Origin: Parasponia andersonii
Taxonomy: Eukaryota > Streptophyta > Magnoliopsida > Rosales > Cannabaceae
Assembly: GCA_002914805.1 (NCBI GenBank)
Contig: JXTB01000044.1
Location: 492,809-556,808, forward strand
Reading direction: 5' to 3'
Length of the DNA stretch: 64,000 nucleotides
Part shown: in pieces, positions 22,201 through 30,629 of the stretch
Layout: each line of letters opens with the position of its first letter
Position numbering within the stretch: the first letter of the stretch is position 1
The notes under the pieces: model-generated
The model's database searches: none
What the model saw: only the letters and a program-made list of their open reading frames with translations
What the model was told of the DNA's origin: nothing
Made by a program: the position numbers and the translations under genes

Positions 22201-25200
22201 TTGGAAGACTACCTACCAGGATTTTGAAAGAAGCCGTTAGCTGCATAGTCAAAATGAAAAAATGGATTTTTCCATTTTCCCATATTGTTGCAAACACCAT
22301 AGATCAGTTTTATTGCTTGATTCGACCATTTGCTCGCATAGAAGAAGCCGAGATCTGACGGATTTGACTTTACTTGGTAGAACCAAGCAAATTCTTCAGG
22401 TGAAGGGGTTTCTAAACCTAGTTTATGGTATAATATATACAAACCTACCATATATCTATAAGTATTAGGGGTCAATTGAAAAGGGACGACCCCATAGTAA
22501 TCGATGATTGATTTTATATACAGATGGAGGGGGAGATGCACACCGCATTTGAGGACTGCCTCAGAAAAGGAAGCGAGTCCATGAGGGGGTGTGTGTGGTC
22601 GATTAAATTCCATTGGTAGACGAAGGGGGATGGCGATCTTGTAGCTGCTCGCAATTTTTCTGAGTTTGTTCGACGTGCAGCTCGTCCGAACGTTGGTACA
22701 TGACCAGTTCCCCTCTATGTACTGGTAGCCAGATGAAAATGCGGGGGCATCCCTTATGTGTCTGGGCCATTGATCCTGGGGAAGATCGCCTATTCGAGGA
22801 CTACTCTGTCTTGCCCCTGTTATTTCTATCTCGGGTTCCGGCTCGAGATAATCCTCAAGGTTAATGGAGCTAACACTTGAGTTAGATTCTCCAGAATAAG
22901 CATTTCCTTCCCTAAATTCCTCACTACTAGACATCTGAAAAGAAATACGCAGAGATTCAGATATCGAGGATTTCCACTATGCTAGCATTCTGAGTATTCA
23001 TCCTAAAATTGCACTAAACAAGCAAACTCATTCCTAAATGGTCTACGGATTCATCAGCAAGTGTTCGAGCAGTTCATCAGTAAATGAACAAGCAGTTCAG
23101 TGAGAATAAAATAGGGTATCAGACCCTAGAAATTCTTTTCATAGGATCATTTCTAATTGATATCTAGTAATTCTACCCTACGGACTGAAAAAGGGGGTGT
23201 AAAAAAAAAATCTCTCGTTTCACTTCGGTGAAATGAGTTTATTCCCAAAGATTGAAGTTATTTTCAAGAATAGAAGAAATAAGAGAAGAAATAAACTGAC
23301 CTTTCTTCAGAAGTGGAAGGTTTGAGACGATTCAAAACTTCGTCGGAGATAGAAACGGTAAAATGAAACAGGATGGGATGGTTTCTGATATTTATAACCC
23401 AGGTACCGTTAAATCACAGCCATAGATCAGAGAGTTTGAATTTTAAATCTGAAGGCTGAAGATTGCGCGGGATTTGATTCTATCCAAAAAGTCAGGATTG
23501 TTTAAAATTTGAAAAGATTTGGTTTTAAAAGAGTGACAGTTGATATCATTAGACTTCCTCAAATTCTGCTCTTTCTTAGAAAAGGCTACACATGTTTCGT
23601 TCTGACAGAAAAAAAAAAGATACGCGTGATCTTGAGAGATGGGATTTGGAATCTGGCGGATCTTCGACTATTCAGACCTCAAGTTTAAGTTATGACATCA
23701 CATGTTTAAGGTCGCACGGTAATTGGAAGCTCCATTTCGTCCTAAAGAACTAATGGAGCTGGGGGGCAATTGTTGTGCGGTCTAAAATCCTAAAGTCACA
23801 TAAGGGTTATATGCGACCTCCTCCGTGATGGTTATATGCGACCTCTTCCACAAGTTTTGTGCGACCTTCTCCGTGCAGTCTCTTTTGTATAAGTATATAC
23901 CTTGTCAAACAGGAAACCTACAAGGAGAGAGAAACAAGTAAATGCTATGAAGGAAACCTACAAGGAGAGGGAAACAAGTAAATGCTATGAAGGAAACCTA
24001 CAAGGAAAGGGAAACAGAAGTTTCCTATTTGTGATCAACTAGTTATCCGTTTTGAATGGTTATCTAATTATGTTACCCAATTGTATAGTTATCCGTTTAT
24101 ACAATTAGGATCCTAGGAACATAGGGTTACCTTTACCTATATAAAGGGGACTCAATGTTCCGAAGAAAAGTAAGTTGTGAGTATTCCAAGTTTTGAGTAT
24201 TCCAATTACTCTTCAGTTTTTCCAATCTTCAGAGGAGACGTTGTAACCTTGAGTGTTTATAATTCTTCATAAAATAGTAGAAACACAGTGGACGTAGGCT
24301 CATCTTTTTCGGGCTAAACCACTATAAAATACTCTCTTTATTTGCTTTGATTATTAATTCAATTCATACAAGCCACATCTCTTGATTTTTTCAAAATTTA
24401 TTGTTGATAAAACCTCCGTCAATATTTACTATATAACTTTTTTCTTATTATTATTGGAATTATGAGAAAACTTTGTTAAACGAGGACCAGCTCACAGAAG
24501 AGTTAAAAAAAGGGACATCGCCAAGTGACGAGGTCCATTCTAAATAACTTAGTTTATGCTTTGGTGCCCCACTTGGTGATTCAGTGAAACCATCTATTGT
24601 TTAGATAGTTAGATAGTGATTGGTTTTCGTTCTGTAAATTTGGGACTAAATAAAGGCATGATCTTCAATTCAATCTGTCAATATATATCCCTGCGTATGT
24701 GGCCATTTACTACGTGAAACTGTCTAATATAGATTTACATGTTACTGGTTGACATATTTTAAAAGTCTACACGTCCAGTTCAATCAATTGGCCATTCAAG
24801 TCTTCCTCTTTTATGACCGGTAGGAGACAAAGGGTCAGTGTCACCTTTCTATTTCAGCATGTTTCAGCATGTTGAATCATCTCAAATATTTTGCTCTCTT
24901 TCATTGATTGACCACACTCAATTTTTTTTTCCCCCAATAACATGAGAATTGTCATATTAAAATCTATTAGTACTCTTTTTGTTTTCATTCCTTTACTGCG
25001 TGAAAAATTCGATGAACTACTAGCTATGAAGGGCATGTAAAAGTACATAAACACAACTTTAGTGATCAACACACACACAGAGTGGTCCACAGGTGAACCC
25101 ATACCTTTTTCCTTGATGGACGTCATTGTTAAATTTGAAAAGGTCAGACTCAATTAAGAAAGCCATATTTTGCATTACAATTTAATTATCATCTTTCACG

Positions 25201-25938
25201 TGAGTGTACTTTATGGCTTTTTCTTAATTCTTCGTATTGCCATAGGTGACACTGTCTGGTTTGCTAAATTTCATCGACGGATTATGGTCAAGTTGTGGTG
25301 ACGAGCGTATCATTATATTCACCACCAATCACAAAGAGCGACTTGACCCAGCACTGCTGAGGCCCGGACGTATGGACGTTCACGTCCACATGTCATACTG
25401 CACTCCATGTGGGTTCAGACTACTAGCAGCAAATTACCTCGGCATCAAAGACCACGAACTGTTCGCAGAGATCGAACAACAAATAAAATCCACAGAAGTG
25501 ACCCCTGCAGAAGTGGCAGAGGAGCTCATAAAGAGCGACGACCCTGAAGCTGCCTTGAAAGGTCTTATTGAATTCCTCAAAGTGAAGGAGAAGGAAAATG
25601 AAGAAGCTAAGGCGAAGAAGGAAAACGATGCAGCAGAAGCTAATAAAGGGGACAAAAAGGGCGCTGAAGCGAAATTAGGAGCTGAACAAGGAAAAAGTTT
25701 GACTGTTGTTAAAGAAGCAGAAGTAGCCGAGAAGCTCATAAAAAGTGACCATCTTGAAGTTGCCTTGCAGGGTATTGTTGACTTGCTCAAAGTCAGGAAG
25801 AAGGAAAATGTGGAAGCCAAGACGAAGAAGGAAAAAGAAAGAGTAGAAGTTGGTTTAGGAGGCGAAAAAGAGATTGAAGCAGAACCCGAAACTAAAGAAC
25901 TGGAAAGCATAGCTGTTTATCAGCTAGTTGAGAGTTGA
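12217..25938 (+). CDS. BCS1-like AAA-ATPase (plant AAA-ATPase ASD / At3g50940 type), two exons
   Basis: Exons 12217-13242 and 25246-25938 join in phase 0 to give about 572 residues. There is a hydrophobic N-terminal segment (about residues 17-33), an AAA-associated region, Walker A GPPGTGKS at 263-270, Walker B ILVVEDID at 310-317, sensor Asn370 in FTTN, and Arg381/Arg384 in LLRPGR. All key ATPase residues are present and no stop interrupts either exon. Relatives are membrane-anchored ATPases of mitochondria or ER, often stress-linked. The usual length is about 470-520. This one is longer because of an in-frame 70-codon duplication in the C-terminal charged region. The intron is 12,003 bases because of retrotransposon element 1. 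A second, broken copy of the gene lies downstream at 28841. Function is inferred from family only. Confidence 0.85.
13711..14351 (+). repeat. 5' LTR of element 1
   Basis: Starts TGTTGTGCGG and ends CTATCAAAA, where the related element has CCATCAACA. TATA box TATATAAA at 14078-14085. It contains three GCGACCTC-type units at 13750-13830 and a 40-base unit repeated at 13852, 13892 and 13932 (GGAAACCTACAAGGAG..). Confidence 0.85.
14352..14369 (+). other. Primer-binding site of element 1
   Basis: ATTGTCGCTAGAAGGAG directly follows the LTR. The intact relative has ATTGGCGCTAGAAGGAG, so one base of the TGGCGCT core has changed. The matching tRNA was not determined. Confidence 0.55.
14413..16116 (+). 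pseudogene. gag: gag of element 1, broken by stops
   Basis: The ATG at 14413 starts MANTRNTTRVTGTSQ, the same start as in element 2. The core capsid region (15334-15720) has DPQDHMDHFSDLMELH and AAKKWFRGLKSGSISSW. A zinc-knuckle-like CRYHNDIGHDTNSC lies at 16057-16098. In-frame stops are at 14593, 14740, 14890, 15232 and 16114. At 14593 and 15232 element 2 has a Gln codon, so those look like C-to-T changes. Gag would form the particle that packages the RNA. This copy cannot make it without repair. Confidence 0.85.
16117..16467 (+). pseudogene. gag-protease junction of element 1
   Basis: The frame continues after gag (IERLIREGRLRQYTR) and meets TAG at 16162, TGA at 16195 and TAG at 16303. The first two occur at the same places in element 2 (32378 and 32411). 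A further TGA at about 16459 replaces an Arg codon just before the protease active site. Confidence 0.7.
16468..19937 (+). pseudogene. pol: pol of element 1 (PR-RT-RH-aRH-INT), broken and cut by an N gap
   Basis: Protease: VLVDNGSAVDILYFDAF just before and after 16468. RT: about 17340-17960, with FMDAYSGYNQIPM. The catalytic box reads YVDN at 17800-17811 instead of YVDD, which should abolish activity. RNase H: about 18175-18620, ending GQALADFIAEF. Second, archaeal-type RNase H: about 18654-18945, with LYVDGSSNENGAGAG. Integrase: HHCC finger (H..GNHSGG, KCDKCQ) from about 19310, then Asp in GIDIIG, Asp in SDNGKQF and Glu in NGQVEAIN. A TAG at 18142 splits RT from RNase H; element 2 has TTG there. 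The integrase end is lost in the N run. Confidence 0.85.
16903..17054 (+). repeat. Coding minisatellite between protease and RT (element 1)
   Basis: About six 24-base units encode variants of EASVVAAD. The array lies in the linker between protease and RT. Element 2 has a shorter, diverged version at 33109-33262. Confidence 0.8.
19938..20109. other. Assembly gap (172 N)
   Basis: All N. The matching part of element 2 (about 36107-36558) is about 450 bases and holds the end of integrase. Confidence 0.95.
20231..20243 (+). other. Internal purine tract after pol, element 1
   Basis: GGGGGGCAGTGGG follows ACTC just downstream of pol and is nearly the same in element 2 (36673-36685). It could act as a second plus-strand primer site, or be chance conservation. 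Confidence 0.35.
20714..20719 (-). terminator. Polyadenylation signal of the antisense gene, element 1
   Basis: AATAAA on the minus strand, about 70 bases after the stop. It is conserved in element 2 (37125-37130). Confidence 0.45.
20787..22934 (-). pseudogene. Antisense spliced gene of element 1 (Transposase_28-like + coiled coil)
   Basis: Four coding exons on the minus strand, opposite to gag-pol: 22934-22217, 22142-21807, 21739-21340 and 21267-20787, with joins in frame at GT/AG sites. Exon 1 encodes a helical domain (SEAVLKCGVHLPLH, IIDYYGVVPFQLTPNTYRYM) resembling the 'putative gypsy type transposon' family. Exon 2 reads DLPVEEFNWKVLGT, then a Lys/Arg-rich stretch. Exon 3 is basic and Pro/Ser-rich, then KRRFAKVAFGSAMRMLAN. 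Exon 4 is a Lys/Glu-rich coiled coil ending with an acidic VVELVQSW segment. This copy has a TAG in exon 3 near 21532 and a stop and frameshift in exon 4. Extra antisense ORFs are known in Tat-lineage elements; their function is not. A role as regulator or as an antisense transcript is inference. Confidence 0.75.
22217..22934 (-). CDS. Antisense gene exon 1 (element 1)
   Basis: The ATG at 22934 follows directly on the acceptor TTTCTTTTCAG. The reading frame is open throughout (239 codons), the longest intact antisense exon here. The acidic start (MSSSEEFREG) is followed by the helical domain. Donor CTG then GTAGGT at 22216. Confidence 0.7.
23302..23360 (-). other. Noncoding first exon and 5'-UTR intron of the antisense gene, element 1
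   Basis: A donor GTCAGT lies at 23301-23296 and the acceptor ends at 22935, right before the ATG, giving a 367-base 5'-UTR intron. The same donor position and acceptor occur in element 2 (39717 and 39358). The upstream limit is approximate. Confidence 0.5.
23389..23396 (-). promoter_or_regulatory. TATA box of the antisense gene, element 1
   Basis: TATAAATA on the minus strand, about 90 bases before the 5'-UTR donor. It is conserved in element 2 (39885-39892). Confidence 0.55.
23728..23760 (+). other. Conserved hairpin next to the PPT, element 1
   Basis: AGCTCCATT and AATGGAGCT form a perfect 9-base stem with a 15-base loop, ending against the purine tract. It is fully conserved in element 2 (40307-40339). 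Confidence 0.6.
23755..23770 (+). other. Polypurine tract of element 1
   Basis: GGAGCTGGGGGGCAAT lies just before the 3' LTR, the expected primer for plus-strand DNA. Confidence 0.7.
23771..24424 (+). repeat. 3' LTR of element 1
   Basis: Starts TGTTGTGCGG and ends CCGTCAATA, followed by the duplicate TTTAC. TATA box at 24138-24145. It is 13 bases longer than the 5' LTR, in part from a duplicated GAGTATTCCAA segment near 24180. The LTRs differ by scattered changes, so the insertion is not recent. Confidence 0.85.
25246..25938 (+). CDS. AAA-ATPase exon 2
   Basis: Acceptor CATAG at 25241-25245. The exon begins VTLSGLLNFIDGLWSSCG and carries sensor 1, the Arg residues of LLRPGRMD, then the AAA lid (YLGIKDHELF) and a long Lys/Glu-rich tail to the TGA at 25936-25938. 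Confidence 0.85.
   Translation: MTLSGLLNFIDGLWSSCGDERIIIFTTNHKERLDPALLRPGRMDVHVHMSYCTPCGFRLLAANYLGIKDHELFAEIEQQIKSTEVTPAEVAEELIKSDDPEAALKGLIEFLKVKEKENEEAKAKKENDAAEANKGDKKGAEAKLGAEQGKSLTVVKEAEVAEKLIKSDHLEVALQGIVDLLKVRKKENVEAKTKKEKERVEVGLGGEKEIEAEPETKELESIAVYQLVES
25510..25870 (+). repeat. In-frame 210-base coding duplication in the AAA-ATPase tail
   Basis: The segment starting at 25510 (EVAEELIKSDDPEAALKGL) recurs at 25720 (EVAEKLIKSDHLEVALQGI), exactly 210 bases later. Each unit continues into LKV(K/R), a KEN motif and a Lys/Glu-rich coil. Relatives of this family usually have one such lid-end helix. The copies differ at many bases, so the duplication is not very recent. Confidence 0.8.
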
Positions 25939-26561
25939 GACTACTACAAGGAGTACTATAGGCTAAAGAAGTTGATAATGACGATAAAAGTGAGAAATAT
26001 ATTCTATCTTTTTATTTTTTTGCTCACATAGGAATTGAGTAATTCTGAGTATTTTCGTTCTTATCAGAGACTCTAAGCAGTCCTAGTAAGTGGAAATAAC
26101 CGATACAGATTGTTTTGGTCATCTCAGAGTTGTAAACAACAGAAAATGTTACCTAGCGTATTGTTCATCTTTACCATTATATATATGTGTGAACAGAGAA
26201 CATATTCCATAATATATTATACTTTCTTGTCAATTAGAAGACAGAGCACTTGAAATTCAGATGGAGAAGAAAAGAGAGCATCCTTGGGGAAGGGGGGAAA
26301 AAAAAAAAAGAAACTGTAGCCGCATTGTTGAAAAAGTGTCACTATAACACTGCTACAAAAGGAAACAAATAACGATTCAATGAATTCAATTAAACTTGCA
26401 ACCTTAGACGAATTCAGTTCACCAATACAATTATAAAGAATGAAACTTATCAAGTCTCTAAGCCAAAATTACACCAAAAATGGAATGAGACAAATAAGCT
26501 GGGTGACAAAGATTTGTTTGACCTTACTACCAAATCATATAGTACTATATGATACTATATG

Positions 26562-26963
26562 TTTGGTAGGAAGGAGCAAGGATCCATATATGTTTGATAG
26601 GAAGGAGCAAGGATGATAAGAAGGAAGGAGATCTATATTACCTAAGAAAGGAAAATGAGAGAGGAAAGAGAACATTCTTCTCTAATTGTGTGTGATATAA
26701 AAAGAAGGAGAGAAGACTAAAATCCTCTTATCGTAGAGGGTAAAAATTATAGTTAGAATAATTATTTTACTATTTGAGTGAGTATCTTCTTTTCAAATTC
26801 TTATAATTTTGAAATGATTGAAAGTTAGTTAAAATTTAAGATTTGAAATCCCTTATTTAATCATTTCTCTCATAAAATTCCTCTTACCAAATAACTATTG
26901 ACCTTAAATCCATCTAATAATCCACCGATCCTTTTCTTTTCTTCCGCTTCTCCTTCCTAAGAA
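26562..26963. mobile_element. Candidate MITE
   Basis: The left end TTTGGTAGGAAGGAGCAAGG faces a right end that reads TTCTTAGGAAGGAGAAG in reverse complement. The left end is also duplicated in part about 30 bases inward. The inside is AT-rich and non-coding. No clear target duplication, so the class is unknown. Confidence 0.35.
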
Positions 26964-27649
26964 TATGAAATAAGAGACGGGATCTATTCTCTAGTGCTTT
27001 CTTTTTGGTCTTCCCGCATTCTATTGACTTGGGGAGCTTATATTGTGCCTTTCTGGTCTTTAATATGATAATTGAAAGTACAAGGGCTAAGTTAAAGGTT
27101 ATTCGGGTTTTATTATTTTTTTCTTTGCTTGGCTAAACGATTGAACGTGTTCAATTAACCTTAGAACTCAATAGAAATTCAATTGATCTTTCAACCAAAG
27201 GCAAATTGAATTTACCAATACCATGAGAATATTCCAAAATTAGAAAAAGAACAAAAAAAGTTTCTTGTGCTTAAAGTTACAAAGATGTGCTTGAAACTGT
27301 CCAATAACTTGGCCAAGCCCTTTTGGCTTTTGCCCCTTATACGTCGAAAACTATTCGAGAGCCGGCAGCCAACATTTTTTTTTTTAATGCATTATAAAAT
27401 TGATACTCTTATGTAACAGAAAAGAGTCAAATACAAACAACAAAGAAAGCTAATTTATAGTTAATGAACATAGACCACCTTGAAATCTAATAGGTATTAG
27501 TACTCTAGAACTTTTTTCTGATATTAGAATTAGTATTTCTATTGTCATTAGGTATTAATCTATTCTATAACTGTATAAATAACAGCAAAATAATGAGACA
27601 CAACAAAAACAGAATACTGATCTTTCTTTACAACTTGATAAGGGCGTTC

Positions 27650-27755
27650 TTTATAATTAAGAGTGTAATTGTTATTTTTTCCCAGTAGCACAGGGTGGTG
27701 GTTTATAATTAAGAGTGTAATTGTTATTTTTTCTTAGTGAAGCACATGGTGGTGG
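27650..27755. repeat. Tandem duplication, about 52 bases, two units
   Basis: Both units carry TTTATAATTAAGAGTGTAAT, a T-run and end in GGTGGTGG, with a few mismatches. Confidence 0.8.
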
Positions 27756-28840
27756 CGTAACACCCTCAATTTACCTGGCCTAACGTGGTGATAATTGTAC
27801 TCGACTAGTTGAGGAAGCATTAAACTTTCTTCAACTTATATTAACAGACTTAAAAATGCCGAAGAATTGATGATATCTTTTCGTTTCAAACTTTATTTTG
27901 ACAATAATTTTGAAACCACAAACTAATATATGCAGAATTGAAGCTTAGCCAATCATTAGGGAACTATTGTGAATTTATCCTCAATTTCAAGATTCCTTTT
28001 TTTTTGCTTTTTTTTTTTTTTTTGGTGGATGAAATGCTTCTTCTAATTTGCTCGTGGTACGATTAATGTGCTTGTAAATCTTTCAAATTTCTGAAATGGA
28101 GGCGTAAAGGAATGAAGGAATATACATGTATCCTTCTTAATACTATATGATGATTCAGTGAAGAAAGAAGTTTACCATTTGTCTTTCATAAAATTTATGA
28201 TTATCCCTTCTTTGAAACTTGGGTGAGAAGTGTTGCAAGACTACTCGGATATTTTGTATTGGTAATTAGGTTTTTGGGTGAACGTAACTAGGTAAGAAGT
28301 CACCGAACCATGACTACTATTTTGGTAAGCATTTTCGGTTTCTTTTCCTACTTCGGACTAACTCAGTTTCCCCTGTTTCCTCTGTATCTGCTTTATGAGA
28401 ATTGGGATTTACAAAACGGTTTCTGCAGATTAAAAGCTTTGGGAGTTTATGCAACTATGAACTGCATGTACCATCTCACAGACCCTTTTGGGATTTGAAA
28501 CCAAAATTGCCAATCATGGGCGAAGGAAGGCGTGAGTTCACCGAATCCCTCGGTGGCATGGAAAGGTTGCCCTTAAAAGTATCCATGGACTGCCTTTCTA
28601 GTCATCTTTCCTTATTAATATTAATATTACGAAGGTATCAGATATTTATCCCAAATTAAACTAATTATGAAACAAAGAAGCAGAGCAGACAATTTTGTCA
28701 TTTGTCCTTGTTCAATTGTTTCCTTCCAAGTCTATAAACTAATGTAAACAAACCCACCAAACACTGTCTTTGGGTTCATCAAATAAATTAGCATTGAACC
28801 ATGACACATTTCTTTCAAAGTCCCATTGTTGAGTTAAACC

Positions 28841-29840
28841 ATGTTCTCCACCACAGAAATGCCATCCCTATCCTCACTCTTCTCGGCCTTCGCTTCCATC
28901 ATGGCCTCCATAATATTTCTCCAATCCATGCTCCACCAAATCCTGCCCAAACAACTTCGTGACTACCTTATAATCTTGTTCCAAGACTTGTTCAAAGCTC
29001 ATACTCCGATACTCACCTTAGTCTTCCACAAGGGCAACGAATTCGGCGGCCGCAACCAAATCTACGAAGCGGCCAGTGTTTACCTCGACACCCTATGCCG
29101 TGGAACCGAAACCAAGAGGCTCAATGTCTGCAAAAATCCCAAGGAAAAAGGGTTGGTCTTTCGGCTCGAAAATGGCGAGAAGGTCACCGATTTGTACCAG
29201 GGAATAGAGCTTCAATGGAGATTCGTATGCTCCAAGCCTGAAAAGAACAGCCTACGGAATAGCTCCGAGAAACGAAACTACGAGCTGAGCTTCCACAATA
29301 AGCACGAAGACAAAGTCTCTAACTCTTATCTTCCTTTCGTACTCGATAAGGCCAAAGTCATTAGTGACGAGAAAAGGGTCTTGAAGATGCACTCTGAACA
29401 ATTCTTATAACTCGCCAAGTAGTAATGGAGTCAACTGGCAATCCGTTAATCTCGAACACCCTGCAACTTTCGAGACTGTGGCCATGGACCTGAAGAAAAA
29501 GACTCGTATTATAAATGATCTCGAAAAGTTTGTGAAGAGGTAAGAGTTTTACGAGAAAGTTGGGAGAGCTCGGAAACGAGGCTACTTGTTGTATGGACCG
29601 CCGGGGACTGGTAAATCGAGCTTGGTGGCAGCCATGGCTAACCACCTTAAGTTCGATATATATGATTTGCAGCTCACAAATGTACGCAGAGACTCAGACC
29701 TGAGAAGGTAGCTTTTGGCAACGGCTAACAGGTCCATACTTGTCATCGAGGATATTGATTCCAGTGTTGATCTACCTGATCGTCTCCATGGAGAAGTAAA
29801 GAAATATGATCACCAAAATGACAAGAATATTATTGCTGGT
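28841..29840 (+). pseudogene. Second BCS1-like AAA-ATPase, broken exon 1
   Basis: The ATG at 28841 opens 189 codons of clear homology to the first gene (YLIILFQDLF, GRNQIYEAASVYLDTL). A frameshift near 29400 follows, then the AAA core in another frame: GYLLYGPPGTGKSSLVAAMA (Walker A) and ILVIEDID (Walker B). Stops lie at 29541 (TAA at the Lys codon of the first gene's RRKDYY) and 29709. The exon is then cut by element 2 at 29841. The last bases and a donor (ACATCT then GTAAGT) lie beyond the element at 41082-41093. No exon 2 was found downstream. This is a tandem paralogue that decayed; some of the damage could predate the insertion. Confidence 0.85.
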
Positions 29841-30568
29841 TGTTATGCGGTCTAAAATCCTATGTCAGGTCGCATGTATAAGATTATGCGTGACCTCCAC
29901 CAAATAAGTTATGTGCGACCTCTACCGCATAGGATATGTGCGATCTCCACCGCATAGGTTATGTGCGACCTCTTTTGCTTAAGTTACATGCGACCTCCTC
30001 CGTGTAGTTGTGTGACTTCTTTTGCATAATAAGTTATGTGCGACCTTCTCTGTATAGGTTGTGAGCGACTTCTTCCGAAAGAAAAGGGAAACAAGTCTCT
30101 GCTTTATCAAACAGGAAACCTGTAAGGAAAGGGAAACAGAAGTCTCCTATTTATGATCGACCAGTTACCCATTTTGAGTGGTTACCCAATTATGTTGTTA
30201 CTCGAATTGTATTACCCGATTGTGTAGTTACCCGTTTCACAATTAGGAACATTGAGTTACCCTCACCTATATAAAGGGAACTCAATGTTTCAGAGGGGGG
30301 ATTCCAATTTTTTCCAATTCTCCAATTTTCAGATTTCGAAATTCTGACTTCCAATTTGAGAGAGATTACCGGACAAGACATTGTAATTTTGAGTGCTTGT
30401 AATTCTCCATAAAAATAGTAAAAAAGAGTGGATGTAAGCTCATCTTTTTTAGGGCTGAACCACTATAAAATCCTCTCTCTTTATTTGCTTTGATTAATAA
30501 CCCAACTCACACAAGCCACATCTCTTAATTTTTTTCTAAATTTATTGCTGATAAAATCTCCATCAACA
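29841..30568 (+). repeat. 5' LTR of element 2
   Basis: 728 bases. TATA box TATATAAA at 30268-30275. The 5' third (about 29870-30075) is an array of about eight diverged units around TTATGTGCGACCTC with CGCATA spacers, longer than in element 1. Confidence 0.85.
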
Positions 30569-30586
30569 ATTGGCGCTAGAAGGAGG
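30569..30586 (+). other. Primer-binding site of element 2
   Basis: ATTGGCGCTAGAAGGAGG directly follows the LTR. The TGG start fits pairing with a tRNA CCA end. The tRNA was not identified. Confidence 0.6.
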
Positions 30587-30629
30587 GTTATTCCGGCGGA
30601 AAAGTTTGTCAAATTCCACTTTTTTAATA

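Larger units (their letters stand above)
13711..24424 (+). mobile_element. Ty3/gypsy retrotransposon, Tat-like lineage (element 1)
   Basis: LTRs at 13711-14351 and 23771-24424 begin TGTTGTGCGG and are flanked by the 5-base duplication TTTAC (13706-13710 and 24425-24429). The order is gag, protease, reverse transcriptase, RNase H, a second archaeal-type RNase H, integrase, then a long 3' spacer with an antisense gene. Two RNase H domains and an antisense extra ORF are marks of the Tat lineage. Stops and an RT active-site change make this copy defective. It sits in the sense direction in the AAA-ATPase intron. The length in the window (10,714) includes 172 N. Confidence 0.9.
13243..25245 (+). 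other. 12 kb intron of the AAA-ATPase gene
   Basis: Donor GTTAGA, acceptor TTGCCATAG. Without element 1 (13711-24424) and one TTTAC duplicate the intron would be about 1.3 kb. The flanks 13243-13705 and 24430-25245 are AT-rich and hold no other feature that I recognise. Confidence 0.8.
25939..28840. other. Intergenic region between the two AAA-ATPase copies
   Basis: AT-rich, with the 3' UTR of the first gene at the left and the promoter of the second at the right. It contains a candidate MITE (26562-26963), a small tandem duplication (27650-27755) and a T-run at about 27994-28022. The short open frames at 28310-28659 have no support. Confidence 0.5.

Noticed and set aside
25434-25910. Minus-strand 158-codon Ser-rich frame
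   Set aside because: Shadow of the Lys/Glu-rich AAA-ATPase tail.
28310-28659. Two overlapping short frames upstream of the second AAA-ATPase
   Set aside because: No homology and no splice or promoter context.
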